This document shows positions 41,737-50,904 of a stretch of DNA of 58,669 bases, one piece after another (within the stretch, counting starts at the first letter, position 1; each line of letters begins with the position of its first letter). The position numbers and the translations under genes are program-made. The notes under the pieces are model-generated. The model saw only the letters and a program-made list of their open reading frames with translations. It did not search any database and was not told the DNA's origin. This stretch comes from an uncultured Roseovarius sp. (GTDB lineage: Bacteria; Pseudomonadota; Alphaproteobacteria; Rhodobacterales; Rhodobacteraceae), in contig NZ_CAMYMD010000053.1 of the NCBI RefSeq assembly GCF_947259555.1, positions 1 to 58,669 on the forward strand, given 5' to 3'.

Positions 41737-42323
41737 TGGCGCTCGACCCAAAAACCAAGACATTGACCCAGACCGTGGGTGTCGTGGTGCTGATGGGCGG
41801 CCTCGCCTGGGCGTCGGTGCCGTTCTATGACTGGTTCTGCCGTGTCACCGGCTTTGGCGGTGTGACCGGCGTGTCGGAGAGGGCGAGCGACGAGGTTCTC
41901 GATCAGACCATCAAGGTCCGGTTCGATGCCAGCCGCGAGCGCGGCATGCCGTGGGAGTTCAAGCCGGTCGAGCGCGAGATGGAACTGCGCATCGGCGAGA
42001 CCGGGCTGGCGTTTTACGAGGCCTACAATCCGACCGACCGCGTCGTGGCGGGGCGCGCCAATTACAACGTGACACCCTATGATGCGGGCGGCTTTTTCAC
42101 CAAGATCGACTGCTTCTGCTTTACCGAGCAGGTCCTGCAACCGGGTGAGCGGGTACAGATGCCGGTCACCTTTTATGTCGATCCCGAGATTGTCGAGGAT
42201 CGCGAAGGGCAGTATATCCACACGATCACCCTGTCCTACACGTTCCACGAGATCGACCTACCCGAGACCGACCAGCAGGCGGCACTTGAGCCTGCCAAGA
42301 AAACCGATAAAACCCTGAACTGA
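41736..42323 (+). CDS. ctaG: Cytochrome c oxidase assembly protein CtaG/Cox11
   Basis: 195-residue copper chaperone delivering Cu to CuB. One N-terminal membrane helix (QTVGVVVLMGGLAWASVPF) runs into YDWFCRVTGFGG, where the Cys is conserved. The copper-binding motif IDCFCFTEQ (CxCF) lies in the periplasmic Ig-like domain, followed by YTFHE near the end. ATG 41736 overlaps the stop of the previous gene; a GTG one codon earlier is also in frame. Confidence 0.95.
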   Translation: MALDPKTKTLTQTVGVVVLMGGLAWASVPFYDWFCRVTGFGGVTGVSERASDEVLDQTIKVRFDASRERGMPWEFKPVEREMELRIGETGLAFYEAYNPTDRVVAGRANYNVTPYDAGGFFTKIDCFCFTEQVLQPGERVQMPVTFYVDPEIVEDREGQYIHTITLSYTFHEIDLPETDQQAALEPAKKTDKTLN

Positions 42324-42347
42324 GCCTTCGACGAGGGATACACCAAG

Positions 42348-43148
42348 ATGGCACACGCGAAAAACCACGATTACCACATTCTGCCCCCCTCCATCTGGCC
42401 GCTGTTGGGCGCGCTGGCGGGGTTTGTCATGCTCTTCGGGGCGGTTCTCTTTTTCCACGATCATGGCCCCTGGATGCTTTTGGCGGGTCTGGTCGGCGTG
42501 CTCTACGTGATGTTTGGCTGGTGGACTGACGTGGTCCACGAGGGTCAGACAGGCGATCACACGCCCGTCGTGCGGATCGGGCTGCGCTATGGCTTCATCA
42601 TGTTCATCATGTCCGAGGTGATGTTTTTTGCCGCCTGGTTCTGGAGCTTTTTCAAGCACGCCATGTACCCGATGGGCGAAAACTCTCCGATGGTCGACGC
42701 GATCTGGCCGCCGGCGGGGATCGAGACGTTTGACCCCTGGCACCTGCCGCTGATCAACACGCTGATCCTGCTGTGCTCGGGCTGTGCCGCGACCTGGGCG
42801 CACCACGCGCTGGTGCATGAGGACAACCGCAACGACATCAAGTGGGGCCTGATCATCGCGATTGCGCTGGGCGCGATCTTTACCGTGTTCCAGGCCTATG
42901 AATACAGCCACGCCGCCTTTGGCTTTTCCGGCAATATCTACGGCGCCAACTTCTTCATGGCGACCGGCTTTCACGGCGCGCATGTGGTGATCGGCACGAT
43001 CTTTCTGTTCGTCTGCCTGATCCGGGTGCTCAAGGGCCATTTCACGCCCGAGCAGCATGTCGGCTTTGAGGCGGCGGCATGGTACTGGCACTTTGTCGAT
43101 GTGGTCTGGCTGTTCCTGTTCGCCGCGGTCTACGTCTGGGGCGGCTGA
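42348..43148 (+). CDS. coxC: Cytochrome c oxidase subunit III
   Basis: 266 residues, seven membrane helices as expected for aa3-type oxidase subunit III. Recognisable blocks: [13 protein letters not shown] at the N-terminus, [20 protein letters not shown] (helix with conserved Glu), [14 protein letters not shown] and the terminal [20 protein letters not shown]. Precedes surf1 by 92 bases that carry repeat copy C. Confidence 0.95.
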   Translation: MAHAKNHDYHILPPSIWPLLGALAGFVMLFGAVLFFHDHGPWMLLAGLVGVLYVMFGWWTDVVHEGQTGDHTPVVRIGLRYGFIMFIMSEVMFFAAWFWSFFKHAMYPMGENSPMVDAIWPPAGIETFDPWHLPLINTLILLCSGCAATWAHHALVHEDNRNDIKWGLIIAIALGAIFTVFQAYEYSHAAFGFSGNIYGANFFMATGFHGAHVVIGTIFLFVCLIRVLKGHFTPEQHVGFEAAAWYWHFVDVVWLFLFAAVYVWGG

Positions 43149-43170
43149 CGGGGCATCGCGCGGCGCGCGC

Positions 43171-43191
43171 GGATATTTTTGGCAAGATGAA
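43171..43191 (+). repeat. Repeat unit 1, copy C
   Basis: GGATATTTTTGGCAAGATGA plus a final A, identical over 21 bases to the core of copy A (25352-25372). Only unit 1 is present here, between coxC and surf1, in the same orientation. Confidence 0.85.
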
Positions 43192-43240
43192 GATGCGGGG
43201 GGATTTGGCCCTCCCGCATTTTCCTTTTGAGAGTGGATCC

Positions 43241-43924
43241 ATGCGAAAAAGCGTTCTGGTGCCGCTGATCTTTGGCATTGCCGGTGTGGCGGTGCTCTTG
43301 GCCCTGGGCAAATGGCAGGTCGAGCGGCTGGCCTGGAAAGAGGGCGTGCTGGCCGAGATCGAGGGCCGGATTTCCGCCGAGCCGGTGCCGTTGCCCGAGG
43401 TGGCGGGCGCGCAGGCCGACCGGTATCTGCCGGTTCAGGCCACGGGCAAGATCGGCGCGCGGGCGCTGCGGGTCTTGGTCAGTCAGAAGCAGGTGGGGGC
43501 GGGATACCGGGTGATTTCGGCCTTCGAGACCGAGGGGCGGCGGGTGCTGCTGGATCGTGGCTTTGTCAAGGTGGCGGGAGAGATCCCGGAGACCGGGGGC
43601 GCGGTGCGCGTTGTCGGCAACCTGCACTGGCCCGATGACCGGCTGAGTTCCACGCCCGAGAACGATGTGCCGGGCAACATGTGGTTCGCCCGCGACATCG
43701 CGCAGATGGCAGAGGTGCTGGAGACCGAGCCGCTGATGATCATCGCGCGCGAGGTGTCGCCGCCGGAACAGGGCGTGACGCCGCTGCCGGTAGGCACGGG
43801 GCACATTCCGAACGATCACCTGAGTTACGCGATCACGTGGTTTTCGCTGGCCGCAATATGGGCCGCGATGACCGGGTTTTTCATCTGGCGGATGCGCCAG
43901 CCAAGGGAAGGGCAGCAGCGGTGA
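43241..43924 (+). CDS. surf1: SURF1 family cytochrome oxidase assembly protein
   Basis: 227 residues: an N-terminal membrane helix (SVLVPLIFGIAGVAVLLALGKWQVERL, with the conserved G-x-W-Q), a periplasmic domain with VLLDRGFVKV and a C-terminal helix in SYAITWFSLAAIWAAMTGFF. Helps heme a insertion into subunit I. ATG 43241; the frame extends to 43079 over coxC. The stop overlaps the thrC GTG (GTGA). Confidence 0.92.
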   Translation: MRKSVLVPLIFGIAGVAVLLALGKWQVERLAWKEGVLAEIEGRISAEPVPLPEVAGAQADRYLPVQATGKIGARALRVLVSQKQVGAGYRVISAFETEGRRVLLDRGFVKVAGEIPETGGAVRVVGNLHWPDDRLSSTPENDVPGNMWFARDIAQMAEVLETEPLMIIAREVSPPEQGVTPLPVGTGHIPNDHLSYAITWFSLAAIWAAMTGFFIWRMRQPREGQQR

Positions 43925-45309
43925 ACTACATCTCGACGAGGGGCCGTGCGCCAAGCTTGAGCTTTGAAGAGGCAATGCTGACCGGGTTGGCGCGCGATGG
44001 CGGGCTGTACTTGCCCGAGAGCATTCCGCAGATGAGCGCCGGGGATATCCGCGCGCTGGAGGGGGTGCCCTATGAGGAGGCCGCGTTCCGGGTGATGCGG
44101 CCGTTCATTGGCGATGCCTTTACCGACGACGAATTTCGCGGGATCATCGCGCGGGCCTATGCGGGGTTTGGCCATGCGGCGCGGGCGCCGTTGAAGCAGC
44201 TGGATAGCGGGCATTTCCTGTTGGAACTGTTCCACGGCCCGACGCTGGCGTTCAAGGATTTCGCCATGCAACTGATCGGGCAGATGTTTGAATTTTCCCT
44301 CAAGCGCTCGGGCAGCCGGGTGAGCATCGTCGGCGCGACCTCCGGCGATACCGGGTCGGCGGCGATTGAGGCGTTTCGGGGGCTGGATGCGGTGGATGTG
44401 TTTATCCTCTATCCGCATGGCCGCGTCAGCGAGGTGCAGCGGCGGCAGATGACGACGCCGGGTGAGAGCAATGTACATGCGCTGGCGATTGACGGGCATT
44501 TCGACGATGCGCAGGCGCGTGTGAAGGACATGTTCAACGATTTCGAGTTTCGTGACGGGGTGCGGCTGGCCGGGGTGAACAGCATCAACTGGGCGCGGGT
44601 GCTGGCGCAGGTGGTGTATTATTTCACCTCTGCCGTCAGCCTTGGCGCGCCGGACCGCAAGGTGTCGTTCACCGTGCCGACGGGGAATTTCGGGGATATC
44701 TTTGCGGGCTATATCGCCAAGCGCATGGGGCTGCCCATCGACAAGCTGGTGGTGGCGACCAATCAGAACGACATCCTGCATCGCTGTCTGAGCAGTGGGG
44801 ATTATCGGCCCGACGGGGTGATCCCGTCGATCAGCCCGTCGATGGATATTCAGGTGAGTTCCAACTTCGAGCGTGCGCTGTATTATGCCTACGGGCAGGA
44901 TGGCGGGGCCGTGGCGCAGGTGATGGACGAGTTGAAGGCCGGGGGATTTTCCGTCAGTCAGGGCGCGTTGCAGGCGTTGCGCGAGGCGTTTGCGAGCGGG
45001 CGCTGTGACGAGGACGCGACGCGCGCTGCGATCCGGGACACGTGGGACCGCACCGGCGAGTTGCTCTGTCCGCATAGCGCCGTGGGCGTGCATGTGGCCG
45101 AGGAACATCGCGTGCCCGGCGTGCCGATGATCACGCTGGCGACGGCGCATCCGGCGAAGTTTCCGGCCGCTGTCGAAGAGGCGAGCGGCATTCACCCCCC
45201 CTTGCCCGAGCGTATGGCGGACCTGTATGAGCGAGACGAGCGCGTGACGCGCATTGCCAATGACCTTGGCGCTATCGAAACATTGATCAAGGAACGGATC
45301 ACGCATTGA
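43921..45309 (+). CDS. thrC: Threonine synthase
   Basis: 462-residue PLP enzyme converting O-phosphohomoserine to threonine. GTG 43921 overlaps the surf1 stop; MNYISTRGRAPSLSFEEAML is the classical opening of the longer threonine synthases. The PLP lysine is in LAFKDFAMQLIGQMF; SGDTGSAAIEAF is the phosphate-binding loop region. Its stop overlaps the next start, so it belongs to the same transcript as the cox genes, an arrangement shared across Rhodobacteraceae. Confidence 0.95.
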   Translation: MNYISTRGRAPSLSFEEAMLTGLARDGGLYLPESIPQMSAGDIRALEGVPYEEAAFRVMRPFIGDAFTDDEFRGIIARAYAGFGHAARAPLKQLDSGHFLLELFHGPTLAFKDFAMQLIGQMFEFSLKRSGSRVSIVGATSGDTGSAAIEAFRGLDAVDVFILYPHGRVSEVQRRQMTTPGESNVHALAIDGHFDDAQARVKDMFNDFEFRDGVRLAGVNSINWARVLAQVVYYFTSAVSLGAPDRKVSFTVPTGNFGDIFAGYIAKRMGLPIDKLVVATNQNDILHRCLSSGDYRPDGVIPSISPSMDIQVSSNFERALYYAYGQDGGAVAQVMDELKAGGFSVSQGALQALREAFASGRCDEDATRAAIRDTWDRTGELLCPHSAVGVHVAEEHRVPGVPMITLATAHPAKFPAAVEEASGIHPPLPERMADLYERDERVTRIANDLGAIETLIKERITH

Positions 45310-46568
45310 GTGTAGAACTGACCACGCTGCCGAACGGATTTCGCATTGCCACGGAATACATGCCGGGGCTGGAATCGGCGGCTATCGGTGTCTGGGTCAT
45401 GGCGGGCGCGCGCCATGAACGGGCCGAGCAGAACGGCATCGCGCATTTTCTCGAACACATGGCCTTCAAGGGCACCAAGCGGCGCAGTGCCTTGCAGATC
45501 GCCGAGGCGATCGAGGATGTGGGCGGCTATATCAACGCCTATACCAGCCGCGAGGTGACCGCCTATTATGCCCGCGTGTTGAAGGACGATGTGCCGCTGG
45601 CGATGGATGTGGTGGCCGATATCCTGCGCAACCCGGTGTTTGACGCGCGCGAGATCGAGGTGGAGCGGGGCGTGATCCTGCAGGAGATCGGGCAGGCGGC
45701 GGACACGCCCGACGACATCATCTTTGATTGGTTGCAGGAGCAGGCATACCCTGACCATCCGCTGGGCCGCACCATTCTGGGCGCCGAGGCGCGGGTGCGC
45801 GGCTTTGGCCGGCCTGATCTGGAGGGGTTTGTCGATCAGTATTACCGGCCCGGGCAGATGGTGCTGGCGGCGGCGGGCGCTGTGGATCACGACGCGCTGG
45901 TGAAGATGGCCGAGACGACCTATGGCGACATGATCCCGAGCGACACGATCGAGCCGCCCACCGCGCGGTTCGCGGGCGGGGAGACGCGGCATGTCAAGGA
46001 TCTGGAGCAGGCGCATTTCGCGCTGGCTTTTGAGAGCCCCGAATACGGGCATCCCGATATCTATACCGCGCAGATCTATGCCTCGGCGCTGGGCGGGTCG
46101 ATGTCGTCGCGGCTCTTTCAGGAGATCCGCGAGCGGCGCGGGCTGTGCTACACGATCTTTGCGCAGGCGGGGGCCTATGCCGATACCGGCATGCTGACGA
46201 TCTATGCGGGCACGTCCGAGGATCAGATGGGCGATCTGGCGGGAATCACCGTGGACGAGATGAAGCGCGCCGCCGAGGATATGTCGGGCGCGGAGGTCGA
46301 GCGGGCGCGGGCGCAGATGAAGGCGGGGCTCTTGATGGGGCTGGAGAGCCCGAGCAACCGGGCCGAACGGCTGGCGCGGATGTTGCAAATCTGGGGCCGG
46401 GTGCCCGACCTGCCGGAAGTGGTGGAGCGCATCGACGCGGTGACGCTGGCCGATGTGCGGCGTCTGGCCGAGCAGACCGTGACGCACGCGCCCACGGCGC
46501 TGGCGCTCTATGGTCCGGTGTCGAAATCGCCGACGCTCGAGAGCCTCAATGCGAGGCGCGCGGCCTGA
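45306..46568 (+). CDS. M16-family zinc peptidase (processing peptidase-like)
   Basis: 420 residues. TTG start at 45306 overlaps the thrC stop (TTGA). The inverted zinc motif is HFLEH in GIAHFLEHMAFKGTKRR (about residues 49-53), with a downstream Glu in the ERGVILQEI helix. The C-terminal M16 domain includes GGSMSSRLFQEIRERRGLCYTI. Size and layout resemble the beta subunit of mitochondrial processing peptidase; Rickettsia-type homologues cleave presequence-like peptides. Natural substrate here unknown. Confidence 0.9.
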   Translation: MSVELTTLPNGFRIATEYMPGLESAAIGVWVMAGARHERAEQNGIAHFLEHMAFKGTKRRSALQIAEAIEDVGGYINAYTSREVTAYYARVLKDDVPLAMDVVADILRNPVFDAREIEVERGVILQEIGQAADTPDDIIFDWLQEQAYPDHPLGRTILGAEARVRGFGRPDLEGFVDQYYRPGQMVLAAAGAVDHDALVKMAETTYGDMIPSDTIEPPTARFAGGETRHVKDLEQAHFALAFESPEYGHPDIYTAQIYASALGGSMSSRLFQEIRERRGLCYTIFAQAGAYADTGMLTIYAGTSEDQMGDLAGITVDEMKRAAEDMSGAEVERARAQMKAGLLMGLESPSNRAERLARMLQIWGRVPDLPEVVERIDAVTLADVRRLAEQTVTHAPTALALYGPVSKSPTLESLNARRAA

Positions 46569-47155
46569 TGTTGCTCTTGCCACGCCGGAAGCTCAGGATC
46601 GAGACCGAGCGTCTGACCCTGCGGCAACCGGTGATGAGCGATTTCAGGAACTGGAGCGGCCTGCGCGCGCAGAGCGCCGATTTTCTGACCCCGTGGGAGC
46701 CCGCCTGGGCCGCCGATCATCTGGCGCGCAAGGGATTTTCCAACCGGGTGTTCTGGGCGCAGCGCTCGATCGCGAGCGGCTCTGCAATGCCGCTGTTTCT
46801 GATCCGGCGCGAGGATGAGGCGCTGTTGGGGGCGATTACGCTCGATCACATCCGGCGCGGACCGGCGCAGGCGGGCACGCTTGGTTACTGGATCGGGCAG
46901 CCGCATGCGCGGCAGGGTTACATGCGTGAGGCCATCGCGGGCGTGGTGCATTACGCCTTTGACCGGCTGGACCTGAGCCGGATCGAGGCCGCCTGCCTGC
47001 CGGAAAACCACGCCTCGCGCGGGCTGCTGGAGAAATGCGGCTTCAAGTATGAGGGCGTGGCGCAGAGCTATTTGCAGATCAACGGGCGCTGGCGGACCCA
47101 TGTGCTCTATGCCGCGCTGCGCCCCGACCGGCGCGGCCGGACGGATGTGGGGTAA
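46568..47155 (+). CDS. GNAT N-acetyltransferase (RimJ/RimL-like)
   Basis: 195 residues. The acetyl-CoA binding core GYWIGQPHARQGYMREAIAGVVHYAF (R-x-x-G-x-x/A region) and ENHASRGLLEKCGF are typical of RimJ-type GNATs that acetylate protein N-termini such as ribosomal S5. ATG 46568 shares one base with the M16 stop (TGATG). Last gene of the cox-thrC transcript. RimJ or a related acetyltransferase; substrate uncertain. Confidence 0.88.
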   Translation: MLLLPRRKLRIETERLTLRQPVMSDFRNWSGLRAQSADFLTPWEPAWAADHLARKGFSNRVFWAQRSIASGSAMPLFLIRREDEALLGAITLDHIRRGPAQAGTLGYWIGQPHARQGYMREAIAGVVHYAFDRLDLSRIEAACLPENHASRGLLEKCGFKYEGVAQSYLQINGRWRTHVLYAALRPDRRGRTDVG

Positions 47156-47209
47156 CGGAGCGCGTCTGGTTCCTGGCTGGAACGGGCCCGAGTGGACCCC
47201 GAGGAGCCT

Positions 47210-47235
47210 GGCGATGGGATTGGGCGATGGGATTG
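47210..47235. repeat. 13-base tandem repeat, two copies
   Basis: GGCGATGGGATTG occurs twice in tandem (47210-47222 and 47223-47235) in the gap between the acetyltransferase and allA. The rest of the 237-base gap holds no gene or clear terminator. Confidence 0.7.
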
Positions 47236-47392
47236 GGCGTGAAACGTGATAGAATTCTAGAGCCCTGGCAGTGTTGAAACCTCCGAAACACCTGGAGCGT
47301 GGCCAGTCACTGGCCGTGCGATTGTGCGGCACCTTCTGGCCAAAAGTCACACGGTGACCCAGGTGGACTGTTTGGAACACTGCACGGTCCTG

Positions 47393-47890
47393 TTATGCGG
47401 GCAGGGTATCGACGACATAGGGTGTGTCGAACCAGTGTTCCTCGAGGTTGGCGCCGTCACCGATCCGGTCAACGACGGCAAACAGGCCCGGTGACCCGAT
47501 CGGCGCCAGGACACCATGCCAGACCCCGCGATGCAGATTTATCGCCTGGCCCGGTGCGGTCAGAAAGGCCGTGATCTTGCCGGGCCTGTCGCCCGCGTCC
47601 TGTGCGACGACGACGAGGAAGCGCACCGGCGTGAGCGGCATGAAGGCCTGGCTGCCCAAAGGGTGACGCTCGACCATGTCGACCATATAGGGCAACCCGC
47701 GCGCTTGTGCGTCGAACAGGCTGATACCTGCGCGCCCGTCTGCGAAATCGAGTTTTGCCAGATCGTCATGGCGACCGCACAAGCCCTGATTGATCATTTT
47801 CGTGGGCGCGCCGCGCGGCTCTATCACGTCGCCGTACGGGGCAAACGCCTCGGCCGTCAGGGACGCGACAGTGAGCGTGTTGGCGGTCAT
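47393..47890 (-). CDS. allA: Ureidoglycolate lyase AllA
   Basis: 165 residues, cupin-fold enzyme that splits ureidoglycolate into glyoxylate and urea at the end of purine breakdown. Recognisable blocks: EAFAPYGDVIEP near the N-terminus, MVERHPLGSQAFMPL and INLHRGVWHGVLAPIG, which match the AllA signature. The ATG overlaps the stop of the puuE-uraD fusion by 4 bases, so it is coupled to the preceding enzymes of the pathway. Confidence 0.93.
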   Translation of the reverse strand: MTANTLTVASLTAEAFAPYGDVIEPRGAPTKMINQGLCGRHDDLAKLDFADGRAGISLFDAQARGLPYMVDMVERHPLGSQAFMPLTPVRFLVVVAQDAGDRPGKITAFLTAPGQAINLHRGVWHGVLAPIGSPGLFAVVDRIGDGANLEEHWFDTPYVVDTLPA

Positions 47891-49302
47891 GTCAGCATGT
47901 CCCTGAGGCGCAGCTCGGCGATGCGTTCGACCTGACGACAGGCTTCGGCGAACTCGGTGTCGGTGTCATTGGCGGTGCGCCGCTCAAGCGCGGCGCTGAT
48001 CGACGCCTTGTCATGGTCTCGCACGGCGATGATGAACGGGAAACCATGCTTGGCCATGTAATCAGTGTTGAGCCGTTGCAGGCGCGCACGTTCGTCGTCG
48101 GTCAGTAAATCGAGCCCTGCGCCCGCCTGCTCGGCGGTGCTCTCGGCCGTCAGCTGGCCCGCTGCGGCGAGCTTGCCCGCAAGGTCCGGGTGTGCCCGAA
48201 GCACGGCCTGGCGCGCGTCGTGATCCGCGCGGCGAAAGACCCGGCAGAGCGCGTTATGGACACCTGCCGCACCGTCATGGGCCGGGCCGAGCTCCAGATC
48301 ATGGGCGCGCTCGGCAATCCAGGGCGAGTGTTCGAACACGCTGCCAAAGCGGGCCACGAAGGTCTGTCGATCCATCGCGCTCGGGCGCTCGGCAGATGAA
48401 GGCGGGTGCCTGCGCGCCCAATGCTCTGCGATGTCGATCCGGCGGGGGCACCAGACGCCCTCAAAGCCCTGGATGTACTCGATGAACCGGCGCAAGCCGG
48501 CGATCTTGCCGGGGCGCCCGATCAGGCGACAATGCAGCCCCACGGTCATCATGCGGGGGCTGCCCGCCACGCCTTCCTGATAGAGCGTGTCAAAGCTGTC
48601 GCGCAGGTAGCTTTCGAACTGCGCGCCGGTGATCCAGCCGGGGCTGGTGGCAAACCGCATGTCATTGCATTCGAGCGTGTAGGGAATAACCAGCTGATCG
48701 CGCCCGTCGATGTGCCGCCAATAGGGCAGATCGTCATCGTAGGTGTCTGAGATATAGTCGAACTGTGCCGTTTGCGCCGCCAGTCGCACGGTGTTCATGC
48801 TGCATCGCCCGGTATACCAGCCGCGGGGCGGCGCGCCTGTCACTTCCGTGTGCAGGCGAATGGCCTCGTGGATCGTCCGGCGTTCGTCGGCTTCGGGCAT
48901 TTCGGCGTGCTCGACCCATTTCAAGCCGTGGCTGGCGATCTCCCAGTCGGCCTGTTGCATCGCCGCCACCTGCTCGGGGCTGCGGGCCAGAGCGGTGGCC
49001 ACGCCGTAAATGGTCAGCGGAATATTCGCCCCGGTGAACAGCCGGTGAAGCCGCCAGAACCCGGCGCGCGCGCCGTATTCATAGATCGATTCCATGTTCC
49101 AGTGGCGGGCAGCGGGCCATGCGGCGGCACCGGGAATGTCCGACAGGAACGCCTCGGATGCGGGATCGCCATGCAGGACGCAGTTTTCACCGCCTTCCTC
49201 ATAGTTCAGCACGAATTGAACGGCGATCTTCGCATTTCCCGGCCATTCCGGGTGTGGTGCCTGCGCGCCGTAGCCGCGCAAGTCTCGGGGGTAACGGTTC
49301 AT
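47887..49302 (-). CDS. puuE: Bifunctional allantoinase PuuE / OHCU decarboxylase UraD
   Basis: 471 residues combining two enzymes. Residues 1 to about 305 are a metal-free PuuE-type polysaccharide-deacetylase-fold allantoinase (NYEEGGENCVLHGD, GARAGFWRLHRLF, WEIASHGLKWVEH, GWYTGRCSMNTVRL). Residues about 310-471 are the UraD domain that decarboxylates 2-oxo-4-hydroxy-4-carboxy-5-ureidoimidazoline to (S)-allantoin (MDRQTFVARFGSVFEHSPWIAERA, LNTDYMAKHGFPFIIAVRDHDK with the conserved catalytic-region His). The fusion couples allantoin production and hydrolysis. Divergent from hiuH. Confidence 0.93.
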   Translation of the reverse strand: MNRYPRDLRGYGAQAPHPEWPGNAKIAVQFVLNYEEGGENCVLHGDPASEAFLSDIPGAAAWPAARHWNMESIYEYGARAGFWRLHRLFTGANIPLTIYGVATALARSPEQVAAMQQADWEIASHGLKWVEHAEMPEADERRTIHEAIRLHTEVTGAPPRGWYTGRCSMNTVRLAAQTAQFDYISDTYDDDLPYWRHIDGRDQLVIPYTLECNDMRFATSPGWITGAQFESYLRDSFDTLYQEGVAGSPRMMTVGLHCRLIGRPGKIAGLRRFIEYIQGFEGVWCPRRIDIAEHWARRHPPSSAERPSAMDRQTFVARFGSVFEHSPWIAERAHDLELGPAHDGAAGVHNALCRVFRRADHDARQAVLRAHPDLAGKLAAAGQLTAESTAEQAGAGLDLLTDDERARLQRLNTDYMAKHGFPFIIAVRDHDKASISAALERRTANDTDTEFAEACRQVERIAELRLRDMLT

Positions 49303-49511
49303 GACGCTCCTCGTTCTGTGTGATCGGGACGGCTATGCGCCTGTCCCTGCTTTCCGGTTTCATTTGCTTATAAAAGAAAAGAATGCGGGTGACTTTATGA
49401 ATTTCAAAGAAGGACCTCCTTGATTGCCGCGTCTGTCAACCTGTGGAAAAAAGAGGCATCACAGGGCGGATCACGACGATCGCCCCGCCATTGCCTGAAA
49501 GGATGCGACCC

Positions 49512-49865
49512 ATGACCGGTTATCTGACCACGCATGTTCTGGACACCGCACGAGGATGCCCGGCCAAGGGCCTCAAGATCGAGCTCTTTCGGATCGACGG
49601 GGCGGAGCGGCACCACCTGCGCACGCTTGTGACCAATGATGACGGGCGGACCGATGCGCCGATCCTGCCGCAAGAGGAGTTTGAGATCGGTATCTACGAG
49701 TTGGTGTTTCATGCCGGGACCTATCTCGACGACACCGGTGTCGCGCCTGAGAGTCCACGGTTTCTGGATAGTGTCCCGCTGCGGTTCGGCATGTCCGAGG
49801 CCGCGCATTATCACGTGCCGCTGCTGTTGTCGCCGTTCGGTTATTCGACCTACCGGGGAAGCTGA
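49512..49865 (+). CDS. hiuH: 5-hydroxyisourate hydrolase (transthyretin-like)
   Basis: 117 residues. [21 protein letters not shown] opens the protein with the conserved active-site His; the family's C-terminal tetrapeptide is YRGS, present at the very end. Converts 5-hydroxyisourate to OHCU, between PuuD and UraD. ATG 49512 is preceded by AAAGGA; the 209-base gap to divergent puuE holds both promoters. Cytoplasmic (no signal peptide). Confidence 0.95.
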   Translation: MTGYLTTHVLDTARGCPAKGLKIELFRIDGAERHHLRTLVTNDDGRTDAPILPQEEFEIGIYELVFHAGTYLDDTGVAPESPRFLDSVPLRFGMSEAAHYHVPLLLSPFGYSTYRGS

Positions 49866-49885
49866 TTGGGGGCTTGCGCTCACGC

Positions 49886-50797
49886 TCAGATCCGGGATGC
49901 AAGCGCGGATTTGATTTGGTCGGTGACGAAATCCATGAGCAATCTTGCCTTTGGGTCTTGTCGGCGCTTGTGCGCATAAAGGCACGCCATTTGAATGGGG
50001 ACCGGCGGCTCTGCCTCCAGCACCCGGACCAGCTGCCCGCTCTCCAGATGCTCCGCGACCTCGAAGAGGGGTTTGAGCACAATGCCATGTCCTTGCAACG
50101 CCCATTGCGTGAGCACATCGGCGTGATCGGATTCGAAGGGTCCGGACACGGTGATGCGCTTGATCCCGGACGGGGTGCGCAAGGGCCACTGGAACTCGGG
50201 CGCGCCGGCGTAACGCAAATTCAGGCAGTCATGCTCACCGGTTTTCAGGCTCTCGCTCGAGCCGGGCATGCCCTTGCGCGCGACATAGGCGGGTGAGGCG
50301 CACAAAACGCGCTCGCAATCGGCGATCTTGCGGATACGCAGGGAGGAATCCTCTGGCACGCCAAGAAAAAAGGCCGCATCCAGCCCCTCTGCGGCAAGGT
50401 CGAGCTTTCTGTCCGACAGGCGCAGCCGGATGTGGATCAAGGGATAATGCGCGTGAAATTCCGAGATGGCATCCGCGATCAGCCGCTGCCCCAGCCCCAG
50501 AGGCGCGGCGACATGCAGGCTACCGCGCGGCGTTTGCGTGACGTTGGAGACATCCGCCTCTGCCGCGTCCACCGCCTCCATGATGCGGCAGGCCCCGTCA
50601 TAAAACAGGGTGCCTTGCTCGGTCGGGTTCAGCCTGCGGGTCGTGCGTTGAAAAAGGCGGACATTCAGGTGCTCTTCCAGCGCGGCGATCCGCGCCGAGG
50701 CCACCGCCGCCGAAATGCGCTGATCGCGCGCGGCGGCGGACATGTTGCCCAGCTCATAGACCCGGACAAAAGTCTTGATATTCTCCAGATAGGCCAT
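49886..50797 (-). CDS. LysR-type regulator of the purine genes (probable)
   Basis: 303 residues: an N-terminal winged helix (FVRVYELGNMSAAARDQRISAAVASARIAALEEHLNVRLFQRTTRR, about 8-54) and a LysR substrate-binding domain of the CrgA type (GSLHVAAPLGLGQRLI, LNLRYAGAPEFQWPL). It lies between hiuH (convergent, 20-base gap) and puuD (divergent, 107-base gap), so control of puuD and neighbours by a purine intermediate is likely but unproven. Confidence 0.9.
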   Translation of the reverse strand: MAYLENIKTFVRVYELGNMSAAARDQRISAAVASARIAALEEHLNVRLFQRTTRRLNPTEQGTLFYDGACRIMEAVDAAEADVSNVTQTPRGSLHVAAPLGLGQRLIADAISEFHAHYPLIHIRLRLSDRKLDLAAEGLDAAFFLGVPEDSSLRIRKIADCERVLCASPAYVARKGMPGSSESLKTGEHDCLNLRYAGAPEFQWPLRTPSGIKRITVSGPFESDHADVLTQWALQGHGIVLKPLFEVAEHLESGQLVRVLEAEPPVPIQMACLYAHKRRQDPKARLLMDFVTDQIKSALASRI

Positions 50798-50904
50798 GCG
50801 CGCAGATTATTAGCTTTTGATTGAAGCAGCTAGGTTTCTTTTCTCAATTCAAGACAATCACGGATCATGCGAGAAAGACAGGCGGATCATCGAAGGAGAC
50901 GGAC

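Noticed and set aside
43825..45306. 493-residue open frame antisense to thrC
   Set aside because: High-GC shadow; the forward frame is a complete threonine synthase.
47156..47392. tRNA or small gene in the gap after the acetyltransferase
   Set aside because: No cloverleaf pattern, no CCA-type end and no open frame with RBS; only a 13-base tandem repeat is evident.
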